DNA of 19,777 bases. It comes from Thermomucor indicae-seudaticae (Eukaryota > Mucoromycota > Mucoromycetes > Mucorales > Lichtheimiaceae). The notes under the pieces are model-generated. The model ran no database searches, was not told the origin of the DNA, and saw only the letters and a program-made list of their open reading frames with translations. The DNA is taken from assembly GCA_000787465.1 (NCBI GenBank), contig JSYX01000325.1:1-19777 (forward strand), given 5' to 3'. A program made the position numbers and the translations under genes. Shown here in pieces: positions 10,060 to 19,641 of the stretch (its first letter is position 1; each line of letters starts with the position of its first letter).

Positions 10060-12353
10060 ATGTTGCGTCGTCTGGGCTTTGGTCGTGCATCTACACTTGA
10101 AGCGCTCTTGGCGAAACCAAATATAAACTTGCGAGATCTGTTTGAACATGACGATCAGCTGTTACAAGAAGTACATTTGCAAAATCCTAAGCTGATTAGC
10201 TTGTATGTATCTTTCGTGTACACAGTTCTTTCTTTTTTCGTACGGCGAAATGGAGGAGAAAGTTTCCTAAATGTTCGCTGATGTAATAACCGATAAAGGT
10301 TGACACCTCAGTTTACGACAACCGAGCATCTTGTCCCAGTTGGTGAACCATGTCGTTAGCGAAAAGGTCATCCTGCCGTCCGACAGCAACAGCAGCAGTA
10401 ACAACAAGAAAAAAAACTCGTTGGAAGCCTACTTGTCTTGCGAGATCCTAGCGGCTGGCGTGCCTGCTTTGATGGATGGTCTCGTGTTTTCGCACCCGGA
10501 GCTTCTAACCATGTTATGGTCTCTGCTTGATCTGCCACCACAGAGTTTATCTCCGCGTCAGATTGTCGGCTTTTGCAGGATCAATGGCATGCTCCTTCAT
10601 AAACGAACGGCCGACTTGGTGCATTTTATACAGTCCAATCACGATATCGTTGGGAAATGGCTGCAGCATATCTTTGCAGACGGTGGAGCAGGCGTGCCTC
10701 ACCTGTCGGATCTTTTGGTTGCCCTAGTCCAATGTGATCACAGCACTGAAGGCGCAGGCATTGTATCCGTAAGAGCTCAACCTTTTATAGTTTGGTGTCC
10801 TTGTCTTGAAAAATCTCACATTGTGCAGTGGCTTGCAGATCACGGCTTGTTGACTCTCTTAGTCGATCGCTTACAGCCGCAGCTGGATCCATTGGTGGGT
10901 AGATAGATGGATCATAGTGGAGAATAAGATTCTCATCAGACATGGTACCCTCAGAATCACGATATTGCCAAACAAGTCTTGTGTGATATCATTCAAGTAT
11001 CCCAACATCCCTCTTCAACCGAAACCCTTGTTGCGCCGAATGCTTTAATTAATGAACTCACTAGGCAAGTAGGAAACGGATGTTGGCTTTCTTATACATT
11101 AAAGTGACTCTTTTTAAACCAGCTCTGTGACCATGGATCGACTTGCTAGCTATATGCTGGCTCGACCCGGTTCAAATGCATCAAGTACTCTTATGAATGG
11201 GATCGGCATTCTAAAGTCCCTTCGTGAAAACTACGGAAGACGGTAAGCTCAATCTAAACAGACTTTGACAAGAGCGAACCCGTCTTGATTTCATTTAGTC
11301 TAGGCCCTTCGGCAATCATCCATCATCTCCTTCGTCAAGTCCCATATTTTGCCATTTCCTGCGTGTGTTTACTGAGCGCTTGAAGGATTTCACAGACAAA
11401 TTAGATTTGCCTGATCGGAAGGCAAGTAGTACAACAAATGGATTTGGTCATTCGCTATGATATCTTACGCGATATTCTTATAGACAGATGAACATGTCGT
11501 ACAGCCATTAGGCATGATCCGACTTGCAATTTGCGACCTATTGCTTGAACTCCTGTATTGCTCAGACATGTTCAGCGAGTACAGTAAAGATCCAGAGTGT
11601 ATAGAATCTGCCAAAAGGTTTCAACAAGCACTTGTAGATCATGAAGTAGTCCCCCGATGCTTGGTAAGTCTCTTGTTTGAGCTATCATAAACGCGGGCTG
11701 GCTACTTAATTCTCAAGAACTAGGATTTATTTTTTGCATTTCCATGGAATAATATGCTTCATAACATCGTTTATGCATTGTTGCATGAAATTATGCTCTT
11801 TAACAAGAATATCCTTTTATTGGAGGTAACAATTTCGTTTAGAGGGTTTAACTGAGCCGGTACTGATTTTACGAATTGGTATAGATTTTGGATAAAGGTC
11901 GCATAATCGAACGCATTCTTGATGTGGAAAAGCTAAACCAGGATTCAGTGTAAATAAGATTGCATAATTGTACTTATATCATGCTAGTACTAAAGTCTTA
12001 TCCTTAGACGAGAGCGGAGGCAACGCCTCGGTTACATGGGACATATTGTGCTCATATCGAATGATATACGGTATCTGTTTGAAAATAATGAAAGCCTAAC
12101 AGACAGAATACTGGGCAAGGACTCCGACCTAAAATCGCGCTGGGAAGCATTTACAAAGCAAGTTGACGCGCAAATGGAGAGCCAATTGATGTTTAAGGGA
12201 GAACCTGTCTTCTGGTCCGGGAGCAGATACCAGGATACCCAGCGACTTTTCATGGTAAGTCTTGTATCGCCCGTTAACTAGCAATACGAGCAGGATATCT
12301 ATATTCATGCGCTCGTGTAGCAGGATGAAGCCATGACGGTGTGCGAAGATTAG
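10060..12353 (+). CDS. SAPS family protein (Sit4/PP6 phosphatase-associated regulatory subunit)
   Basis: Eleven exons: 10060-10202, 10312-10768, 10829-10894, 10940-11064, 11123-11242, 11304-11421, 11484-11663, 11724-11825, 11885-11949, 12008-12254, 12324-12353. The product is 550 residues and all phases agree. SAPS proteins bind the PP2A-like phosphatase Sit4/PP6 and direct it in cell-cycle and nutrient signalling. Evidence in order: LLQEVHLQNPKLISFL near the N terminus, LSQLVNHVV, STEGAGIVSWLADHGLL, IAKQVLCDII, LMNGIGILKSLREN, QPLGMIRLAICDLLLELL, the signature DLFFAFPWNNMLHNIVY, and RLGYMGHIVLISNDI. The intron after 11064 is GC-AG; the one after 11421 can be read as GC-AG or, 4 nt later, GT-AG. 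The shortest intron is 45 nt (10895-10939). The product is short for the family and lacks a long acidic tail; the last 10-codon exon is the least certain part. Confidence 0.93.
11065..11122 (+). other. GC-AG intron in the SAPS gene
   Basis: The donor is ACTAG|GCAAGT and the acceptor TTTAAACCAG, 58 nt. No nearby GT donor keeps the frame: the GT four bases on leads to a stop in the next exon. The join gives INELTSSVTMDRL, in frame with the conserved downstream segment. Confidence 0.8.
11422..11483 (+). other. Intron with GC-AG or shifted GT-AG reading in the SAPS gene
   Basis: GC-AG reading: AAG|GCAAGT to TTATAG, 62 nt, giving DRKTDEHVV. GT-AG reading: GCAA|GTAGTA (11426) to ACAG (11487), also 62 nt, giving DRKANEHVV. 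Both keep frame and differ by one residue, so the sequence alone cannot decide. Confidence 0.5.
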
Positions 12354-13056
12354 TTCATTTTCGAACCAGGGCCTGTTGTCTGTCAATGGATAACAGTGCT
12401 TCTAAAAGATTTGCATTGTACATACCCAATACTTTATGAAGAGGAAATGTGTATGTTCCCGCCCAACCCATTTTGCATTCAACTGAGCATAGACAACGCT
12501 ATTGTTCTTTCTTTTTCTGTTCTCATTAAACGTTCACTTTTATTGATTTGGCATAAATTAGGATGGAAATTGCCAGATACCTTCCTCTTTTGTTTCATGA
12601 CAACCTATCGTCTTCTAAATGCAGTATCTCTAGGAGACATTGACTGGACGTACTAGCTACACGAAGGTGTAGGCTTTATCTTTTCTCCACAGTACTTCCG
12701 CGGAAAAGGAGCGACAGAGACAATTTGAGCCAACATTCACAAACTGGAATATGCGAACCCAATTGAATAACTGTAGATTGCTCTGAGCGCTTGTTTTCCA
12801 AGCAACGTTGCCTGGCTAACGGCGTGGATAGGCAGACGCGATCTTACTGATCCGTCCCGGACCGAAAAGGGAAGGTACCTGGGGCTGTCCGTTAGCAACC
12901 ACCAACCAATTAGGGACGTTTACTTTATAAGAATGTTTTTAATGGTTTGGTATGCATGCCAGGCCATACTGAAAGATGTTGTATTGACAACTGTATATAA
13001 ACAAGGCCACCGTTTGAAGTTATCGAGGGCCCAATTGTTTTCCTTTTTTCATCGTC
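12354..13056. other. Intergenic region: SAPS 3' end and secreted-protein promoter
   Basis: The left part should hold the SAPS 3' UTR. A 50-90 codon open stretch (12396-12656) lacks any family feature. The right part is the promoter of the secreted-protein gene. An inverted repeat GCTAACGG (12815-12822) and CCGTTAGC (12889-12896) could be a paired regulatory site. Confidence 0.5.
12906..13001 (+). promoter_or_regulatory. Promoter with CCAAT and TATA boxes
   Basis: CCAAT lies at 12906-12910 and TATATAAA at 12994-13001, 56 nt before the ATG at 13057. This is the clearest core promoter in the window and suggests strong or regulated expression of the secreted protein. Confidence 0.65.
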
Positions 13057-14564
13057 ATGAAGCTTATTAGTCTCGCAAACGTTTTGGTTGTGCCGCTTGC
13101 TTTTGCCTCCCCCTTCCAAGCTGCTACTCCTGTCCGCGTAAGTCCACCATTCCCCTTTTCTTTTTACTGTTTACTGCATGCACCCTGTACTTATTGTTAT
13201 TATTAATAAAGGCATCCGATACGTCATCGATCGATGTGGCAACGATGGTGCCCCAAGCGGTCGCAGCAGCCTTTGAAAAGAATATGGATATCGTGTTGAC
13301 CGAGACGCAGCGTCGGATCGATAAAGAGATTGCTCAAAAGGCGCAAGACATGGGATTGGCGGGCCCAAGAAACCTGGAAGGACTGCTACGCGACTTGTTC
13401 AACTATGACCCCGTGCCCATGGTGTCGACGGTACCGGTTCATCAGCAAAAAGGCTCTACAACCGAACTGGATTACCTCGAGGCCGTGCTGAGCGACACTG
13501 CAAAAGCTCTGGACAGCTTGGTTAACACGACGATCGCCGATATGGACCGAGTCCTGGGTGACGATATAGTTATCCAGCCTTTACCTGGCGTTAGTAGTAG
13601 TAATGAAGAGTCCCTGACTCATTTGGAGACCGATATCGTCAATACGCTGCGTGAACTGTTGAACAAGATCCTGAGGCAACAACAGCAGCCGTTCTCATTA
13701 CAGTCCGTCGTCGACCAGCTCAAGCAAATCATTAGAGCCTTGTTGAGTCATCTTACGGGTGCTGGTGGCGACAATAGCCCACTGGTGGAAGACCTCCAGG
13801 CCTCGGTCGGCGATTTGGTTCAGGGACTATCTGCCGAATATAGTCATTTGGTTCAGGGCACGGAATCCGTACTTGTTGACTTGTTCAAGAATCTAGGCGG
13901 CAGCTCTGCGGTACTGACTCCTCCTCCTCCTCCTCCTGCTGCTGCTACTGCTAATCAACACGGCGCAAGTAGTCTGATTGGCATGCACCTCGCTCTGCGT
14001 ATCGACGAAACCGTCCAGTCTATACTCAAAGACGTCCAGGACTACAAGCACGCGGTTCTGGTCGGCCAAGCACTCTCGGACTCGGCTGGACGCTATATGG
14101 TCAACCTTTTGCGACATGCCAATGGTATCCTAACCTCCCTCGAACAGATGCCCGAAGCCGAATTCCTTCACCGCTTCGTCGAACTGGAACCCCTCCTGGT
14201 CAGCGTCGTCAACGCCCTTCAGACGATCGTCGGTGGCCCCGAAGATAGCATCACAAGAGCTGTTCGTGACATTCTGCATATCCTCGGCGGTTTGGTCGAA
14301 ACCATCAAACACATCCTGTTCGGCTCTAGCCCTATCCTATCTAAATCTCGCGCTATTATCAGCCTTGAGCACCTCGTCCCCAAACTCCTCATGAAGATCT
14401 TTGGCAAAGTCCTTGCCAACCACCCTGAATTGGTCCCTATCGCTGAGAAGCTCATGTCCATTCTAAGCCATATCCTTGGCGAAAACCCAACCATCTCCCA
14501 AGAACAACTACTCCAGGCTGTCAGGGCTGTCCTCAAGGACTTAAGCGAAATCAAACTCAAATAA
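13057..14564 (+). CDS. Secreted helical protein, function unknown
   Basis: Two exons, 13057-13137 and 13212-14564, with a 74-nt intron. The product is 477 residues. Residues 1-17 are a typical signal peptide (MKLISLANVLVVPLAFA), with cleavage likely after AFA, so the protein should enter the secretory pathway. The mature part is rich in leucine, isoleucine and valine in amphipathic helical repeats (for example TLRELLNKILRQQQQ, LVEDLQASVGDLVQGL). A central linker of six prolines and an alanine-rich stretch, encoded by (CCT)6(GCT)3 at 13920-13946, splits it into two helical halves. No cysteine is seen in the mature protein and no further membrane segment is obvious. I do not recognise a family. 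It could be an envelope, lipid-binding or structural secreted protein; the sequence does not say which. Confidence 0.85.
13813..13858 (+). repeat. Short internal duplication in the secreted-protein gene
   Basis: ATTTGGTTCAGGG occurs at 13813-13825 and again at 13846-13858, 33 nt (11 codons) apart. It encodes the repeated HLVQG/DLVQG motif, an 11-residue periodicity typical of amphipathic helices. Confidence 0.85.
13920..13946 (+). repeat. Coding trinucleotide repeat (CCT)6(GCT)3
   Basis: It encodes a Pro6-Ala3 linker between the two helical halves of the secreted protein. Such runs vary in length between strains. Confidence 0.9.
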
Positions 14565-15077
14565 GTTCTTTTTTTCATCTTTATTTATTTATCTATAGTT
14601 AATAGGCTTAAATACGAACGCATTTTGCACAAGCCTTTCAATCCTTTGCACCGAGTGCAACGTTTTCTCCACGGGTTTATACATGATCAAACATTTCGCC
14701 ACGAGACTTCTTTCAATAAACTTCCTTTAAATACGAGATCATAACACTTGACAGAGCGTATAAATATTATAAATATTCCACCAATGGCAAAACCTCTTTT
14801 TATTCACGAAAAAAAAGGAAGCAGAACTCACGATACATGTGCGTTATTCATGTTCTTTATTCGTTTTTGAGATCATGGTAACAGTTACAGACAACAAAAA
14901 CAGGCAACTAACTTGTATTCAAGCGCGTGTTCCGAGTCTAATGCTTCAGATGACTGTCTTTTTAGTGTCTTAAGGTACTCCCAACTCTCACGAGCGCAAA
15001 GTGATTCGAACAGGCAATGCAGAGTAGCATAGAATTGAATCAGGGCAAAAGTGTACAATCAAGAAGTTCATTATCAT
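14565..15077. terminator. Convergent 3' region of the secreted-protein and hydrolase-phosphatase genes
   Basis: This AT-rich 513-bp spacer lies between two converging genes. AATAAA-like signals (for example near 14716) and long A/T runs fit polyadenylation regions for both strands. I see no gene. Confidence 0.55.
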
Positions 15078-17358
15078 CTACCGCTTCGGTAATACGTATC
15101 GAAGATATAATTCATCGACAAAATGTGCATGTCTATGTATCATGATATTAGATGATGAACAAAGATGCGATGTTTCTTTTCCCCTTTTACCTTATTCCTG
15201 GTGGACGTGCATCTGCAAAATATCGAAGTGCATCCTGCACTGATACACCTAGTTTCTCAATCATGTAGCAGCAAATGAAAAATCCGGTCCGGTTGAACCT
15301 GGAGAAAATTAGCATTAGGGAATAGGAAAGACAACTGATACCAATCTATATTTTACCCGTAATGGCAGTGTACTGCAATCTGAGCTTTTGGTTTCTTCTC
15401 CCAGCATTGGGCCGCGATTTCAATAAATTTGCGCACATCATCGCGTTCTGGTGGTATCTTTGACACCGTTCTCAACTTGATGTATTCGACTCGGGAGTGC
15501 TCAAAGTCGCTGGCACGGTAAGGCGGTGTATCGTTCGAAATATCAATTATGAAGCCAATTTCAGGATAGTTGGCCAAGAACGCTGAAGGACAGTGGTTGG
15601 GGTCTGTTTGTCGCATGACCTACATAGCCCTTTCGCTCAAGGAAACATGATTTCTATACAGCTCACGAATAAGTCTTCGTTACCTTCATGGCCCTGAACA
15701 GAGAAGGACCAATTGGCTTTGAAGTAATGTTTGCGGTACGAGCCCACTAAAAGGAACGCATGGATCAGCAGGCAACCCACATTTAGCCCATCTTATGGCA
15801 TCGATATCGTTTACCTTTTCGTAATTCTTCAAATCCCACTTGTTTTCACCTTTTGTCCGGTGCAGTGCCTGCCAAGCACCACTTAAGGTATGAAGACCGC
15901 AATTTTTCACCAGAAAATCCGAAACGACAGGGTTGACGAGCTCAGGATGGACAACCATTGGTAAATGGCCCACGTCCGGTATGACGTATGGTTCAGGAAC
16001 TCGTATGCCATCCGCATGGCTTACAGTATCCCATTTAGTATCTTCTGGGTCCAGCCCGAGAAGATGATTTCGAATCACGTTCACATCATTGGGTGGTGTT
16101 ACTTTATCCTAATCCGTATCATGTTGGTTTTCCTTGTAATAACCAGAACTCTGTCTGTCCCTCTTTGGCCCTTACCTCACTTCCGCTGATGAGCAGGACG
16201 CCAACCTTGATCTTTTGGTATACCTCGCGTGATGGAAAACTAGCACCGTAAACAAAGCGCTTGTACGTTGCCGTGCGACTTTGCAGATTCCAACGCAGCT
16301 GCCTAAATACATCTTTCTTTAATCCACAACATCCCTCTCCCTCGTAAAACGAATGCACACACAGAGAACCTTACTTTCGACGCAGGTGATCCTCGGCATC
16401 CAGGCCAAGCACTCGCTCCACGCATTTGCTGTTCAATCCTCCTTTGCGATCCGCTGTCCGAGCAAACTCAAATAACCAGTCGGGGATCCACCTTAACGTC
16501 CGCTGGCTCTTCTTCTGCTCTTGCTCGATGTGTTCTTTTGGAGATATCAATACCAATCCTCTTAAACTAGGTTGTATCAAAGGCGACGCAGCAACATGTG
16601 TCGCAATCGAGCATCCATACGCATGAGCAATGATGACCGTGGACGGATACTGGTACCGATCTGTCAATAGACTGGCGACATCTTTGACGAGACTTGACGT
16701 GGCATACATGTTCCAACTGCCATAGCCACACGAGGTCATCAGATAATCCAGACTAATGGGATCATTTCCTTTCTAACGTGACCTACTCTAGGCTCACTTC
16801 ACTTTGTCCGCAACCCAAAAGATCGACCGCAAGCACGTGCGCCGTTTGGGAAAAGTATTCGATCTGACTTTGCCACTGCGATACCTGAACGATAAAGGCT
16901 TCCCATGTTATTATTATGTGGCGCTAATCGTGTGGGCGTGCGCTCTCACCTGTCCTCCCAGCCCATGAATAAATACAAGCAAGGGTACCTTGCTGCCAAG
17001 TTCATGAATAATGTGCACAATGCGTAATCGATGTCCATTGATCTCTACGAATTGCGTATTCTCCGCAATAATAGCCGGCTCGGCTGTATTGTCATTAAAG
17101 AACAGAGTGAGAATGACAATCGCTCAAACATTTACTGTGCCATATCGTTTCCCACTTGCGTTCAGCTAAGAGTGCGCGTTCTAAGTGCGCTTCATTAAGA
17201 TCACGTTTTGTAATGAGGTAACAGAGTCGCTGAAGCAGCCGTCTTTTCAGGTGCCGAGGGTCCCTGTAGAGATAAAAGGTGCATGCGAGTGTGGCCAAAG
17301 TAAATGCAATGGCAACGTTTTTATAATTAAGGGACAGCTTTAGCAATCGCGGAGGCAT
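15078..17358 (-). CDS. Alpha/beta-hydrolase fused to a dual-specificity phosphatase, N-terminal membrane anchor
   Basis: Ten exons: 17358-17136, 17083-16950, 16884-16787, 16716-16375, 16302-16176, 16108-15815, 15746-15684, 15619-15357, 15298-15191, 15132-15078. Total 1707 nt, 568 residues. Residues about 12-30 form a likely membrane anchor (VAIAFTLATLACTFYLY). Next comes an alpha/beta-hydrolase: oxyanion region FIHGLGGQVSQW, DLLGCGQSE, elbow IIAHAYGCSIA, acid-loop SGSEDKVTPP and VIPDVGHLPM with the histidine. In relatives the elbow is GHSxG; here the serine is alanine (codon 16622-16620). A cysteine-dependent phosphatase follows: IIDISNDTPPY, VHCHYGFNRTG (the CX5R loop, Cys codon 15367-15365), ARPPGIRHAHFVDELYLRY. 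This phosphatase resembles the RNA-triphosphatase/DUSP11 side of the family. I infer a membrane-bound protein with an inactive or altered hydrolase and an intact phosphatase. The ATG at 17358 is preferred over one at 17499, which would overlap HOP2. Confidence 0.9.
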
Positions 17359-17449
17359 TGAAAAAAGGGTGGGGAAAGGCAAAGAGAAGAAAAAGCTGCG
17401 GAGCTTTTGCCCCGTCGTATGCAGAAACACGAACAGCTCTTGTATCGTC
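17359..17449. promoter_or_regulatory. 91-bp bidirectional promoter between the fusion gene and HOP2
   Basis: The two start codons face away from each other and are 91 bp apart, so both genes must share this space for initiation unless their transcripts overlap. The strand read by the hydrolase-phosphatase gene is pyrimidine-rich just before its ATG. No TATA box is visible. Confidence 0.6.
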
Positions 17450-18499
17450 ATGGGCAAAAAAAAGCCAAGTAGTGCCGACGGTATATTGCCGTATTTCATT
17501 GAATCGCAGACGAGTCAATAACCTTAATCGTTGTTGTAGACGAAGTACTCGAGTATCTACGCAGAGTCAATCGCCCGTATAGTGCTAGTACGAATTCTTC
17601 GCTTTTCCTGCTTCTGGCGTTAGGCTTATTTCTTGAACAGCTGACATTTTCAACAATTTACACGGGAAATACCAAAAAACGGCCATCACGAAGGCATTGG
17701 ATCGCTTGATTGAACAAGAAGATGTTGTGTCAAAAACATATGGCAAAATTGTCATTTATGCCATCAAGCAGGCAAGTTATCTTTGTATGCCGACGGTTCA
17801 TACAGTACCGCCCTTATGCAAATGTTGCCAGCGCACCGATGACTTGCCGTCCACGGAGGATATTCAGGCAATGGACACAGAAATTGAAAAGCTGTCGAAA
17901 GAACTCGAAGAACTTAGGAATATGAACCAGCAACTGGCCCAATGTAAACAAGTGCTTTTGCAACCAATTATTTACCATGATGGCTGAAAAGACAAATTTA
18001 GCTATCAGCAGCCTGAATAGCACACCGTCCACGTCCGATGCCCGAGAATTGCTGAAAAAGACGCGTCAAGAGGTATATTGTTAAACGCTTTTTCGTATCC
18101 ATCTAACCACTCTTCTTTCCCTGCCCAGTAGAACGTTATGTACAAGGAGCGGCTGGAGAGTCTACGATCTGGCGTCGTGCTGATCCCAGAGGCTGAGAGA
18201 AAAAGCGTTGATGCCGAATATACGAAATACAGAAAGGAATGGCGTACAAGACGAAAAATGGTAACGTGAACCAAGAGAGGAAAAGCAGGGCGATAGTAGG
18301 CTAAACTTTTAGCAGTTTAGAGAGATCTTAAATGCTGTCGCTGAACATATCCCAGGTAAAACAGAGTCGTTCATGGTAAGTTATCACTCAGGTCAAGAGC
18401 GTTGCAACTATGAGGTTTTATGCAACGTTGGAACAGGAGGAGCTTGGAATAGAACAAGATCCTATTCCATACGAGCAAGACCCGCTTGCGGCTCTGTAA
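17450..18499 (+). CDS. HOP2: Homologous-pairing protein 2 (TBPIP/Hop2), meiotic recombination
   Basis: Eight exons: 17450-17480, 17540-17587, 17641-17771, 17832-17943, 18002-18072, 18132-18260, 18316-18375, 18437-18499. The product is 214 residues, nearly the length of human PSMC3IP/HOP2 (217). Hop2 with Mnd1 helps Dmc1/Rad51 find and invade the homologue in meiosis. The N-terminal winged helix is clear (EYLRRVNRPYSATDIFNNL, ITKALDRLIEQEDVVSKTYGKIVIY). A coiled coil follows (STEDIQAMDTEIEKLSKEL), then the conserved KYRKEWRTRRKM and FREILNAVAEHIPGK, ending in GIEQDPIPYEQDPLAAL. Introns are 59, 53, 60, 58, 59, 55 and 61 nt. The third is GC-AG (CAG|GCAAGT) and, being 60 nt with no stop, would add 20 unrelated residues if retained. 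Its presence means the fungus keeps a meiotic recombination gene. Confidence 0.95.
17772..17831 (+). other. GC-AG intron in HOP2
   Basis: The donor is AAGCAG|GCAAGT and the acceptor ATGTTGCCAG, 60 nt. Splicing joins IYAIKQ to RTDDLPSTED, matching the family. The unspliced reading is open but inserts a cysteine-rich stretch not found in Hop2 proteins. Confidence 0.8.
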
Positions 18500-18807
18500 T
18501 TAAGAAACTCTGTGACTAGAATAGCACAACAATTAATAACAATGCGACTTGCTATGTAAGTTGAGATATTAGAATATCTGCTTCGATTGATAAAATGACA
18601 ATACTCTGCCAACAAAAGATATATGCCAATGGCTGGTATAAGTTTAATCCGCTTGTTTAAGTTACCCAGAGAATGCCAGCAACAAAGAGTATGTCCACGA
18701 GTTGGTCTTTTCTCTCTTGAGCAGAAGCATATAGAAACTGTACAAGACTCGAACGTCGCAGGCAAATTTAGCTAGGACATGGAATAAAAAAGTAACAAAA
18801 CAGGCAC
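18500..18807. terminator. Convergent 3' region of HOP2 and CBC2
   Basis: This 308-bp AT-rich spacer separates two genes that end towards each other. It should contain both polyadenylation sites. No gene is seen. Confidence 0.5.
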
Positions 18808-19641
18808 CTATTCTTCGTCTTCGTCCTCGTCATTTTCCCGGAATCGTGGATTCTAAGCAGTATATTGGTACCTCGTTCCCGCTTGAATAAATGCATTGCA
18901 TTACCTGTTCCCTTTGGCGTTTCCGGTTACTAGCCAAGGTATCATCCTCTCGTTCTCTCTTGCGAGTTGGATCAGGTCCTCGACTTCTGTACTCTTCAGC
19001 GCCCCGTGGAATTTCTTTGATGGCCTCATAATGTTCTCTTTGCTGCAGCTCTCGCTCACGTTCCAGCTGCATCCGCATACGATGACCCCAGCCACCGCGA
19101 CCGGCGTCGTATTCTGTACGATATTCATCTCTGACCTGACCACCGCTTCTACCTCGTCCATATTGTCTTCCTTCTTTGAAACCCGGATCCAGATCACACC
19201 GGATCACGCGTTCATCCAGTTTCGTTCCATTAATGTATTTCATGCAGTCCAAAGCATCACTACGATGATAGTATCTGTACCCCTCTTTGTCAGAGGATCA
19301 TTTGTTGCTTTGCCTGGTTTTCATTAACGTACTCGACAAAACAGAAGCCGCAAGGTGTCTTCTGGTTGCGATCAAGTCCCATAATAATACGCTTAATTTC
19401 GCCGCATTTGGAGAATAGCTCGTAAATTTGTTCCTCTGTGGTGTAAAAGGACAAGTTGCCGACGTACAATGTGGAGGTCGTTGACAGATCCTCTTTAAAT
19501 TGACTTGATGTTCCCTAAAGCACAGTTCATCCCAAAGTTAACTTGTGTCACTTGAAAAGATACAGAAATCAGAAGATGTACCTGGTAAAATTGATCCCGG
19601 TAGCTGGAGGGAACAGCGAGAGAGCTGACGATCGTCGACAT
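18808..19641 (-). CDS. CBC2: Nuclear cap-binding complex small subunit (CBP20)
   Basis: Four exons: 19641-19582, 19514-19333, 19274-18905, 18852-18808. The product is 218 residues. CBP20 binds the m7G cap of nuclear transcripts together with CBP80 and supports splicing and export. The cap-stacking tyrosines fall in [10 protein letters not shown] and [10 protein letters not shown]. The RNA-recognition motif has RNP2 (LYVGNL) and RNP1 ([12 protein letters not shown]), followed by [19 protein letters not shown]. The conserved C-terminal extension [21 protein letters not shown] and YDAGRGGWG is complete. A lysine/arginine/glutamate-rich tail follows, ending in the acidic ENDEDEDEE. Introns are 67, 58 and 52 nt, all GT-AG. 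The last intron removes a stretch that would otherwise end the protein after [11 protein letters not shown]. The start ATG gives the expected N-terminal length. Confidence 0.96.

Noticed and set aside
12396..12656. Open stretch of 86 codons after the SAPS gene
   Set aside because: Hydrophobic and cysteine-scattered with no family motif; best explained as 3' UTR or spacer.
12815..12896. Inverted repeat GCTAACGG/CCGTTAGC upstream of the secreted-protein gene
   Set aside because: Eight base pairs spaced 66 nt apart can arise by chance; noted in the spacer but not called a separate element.
17358..17499. Longer N terminus for the hydrolase-phosphatase gene starting at ATG 17499
   Set aside because: It would run through the first exon of HOP2 on the other strand, and the sequence just before 17358 is pyrimidine-rich and untranslated in character. 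Kept only as an alternative start.
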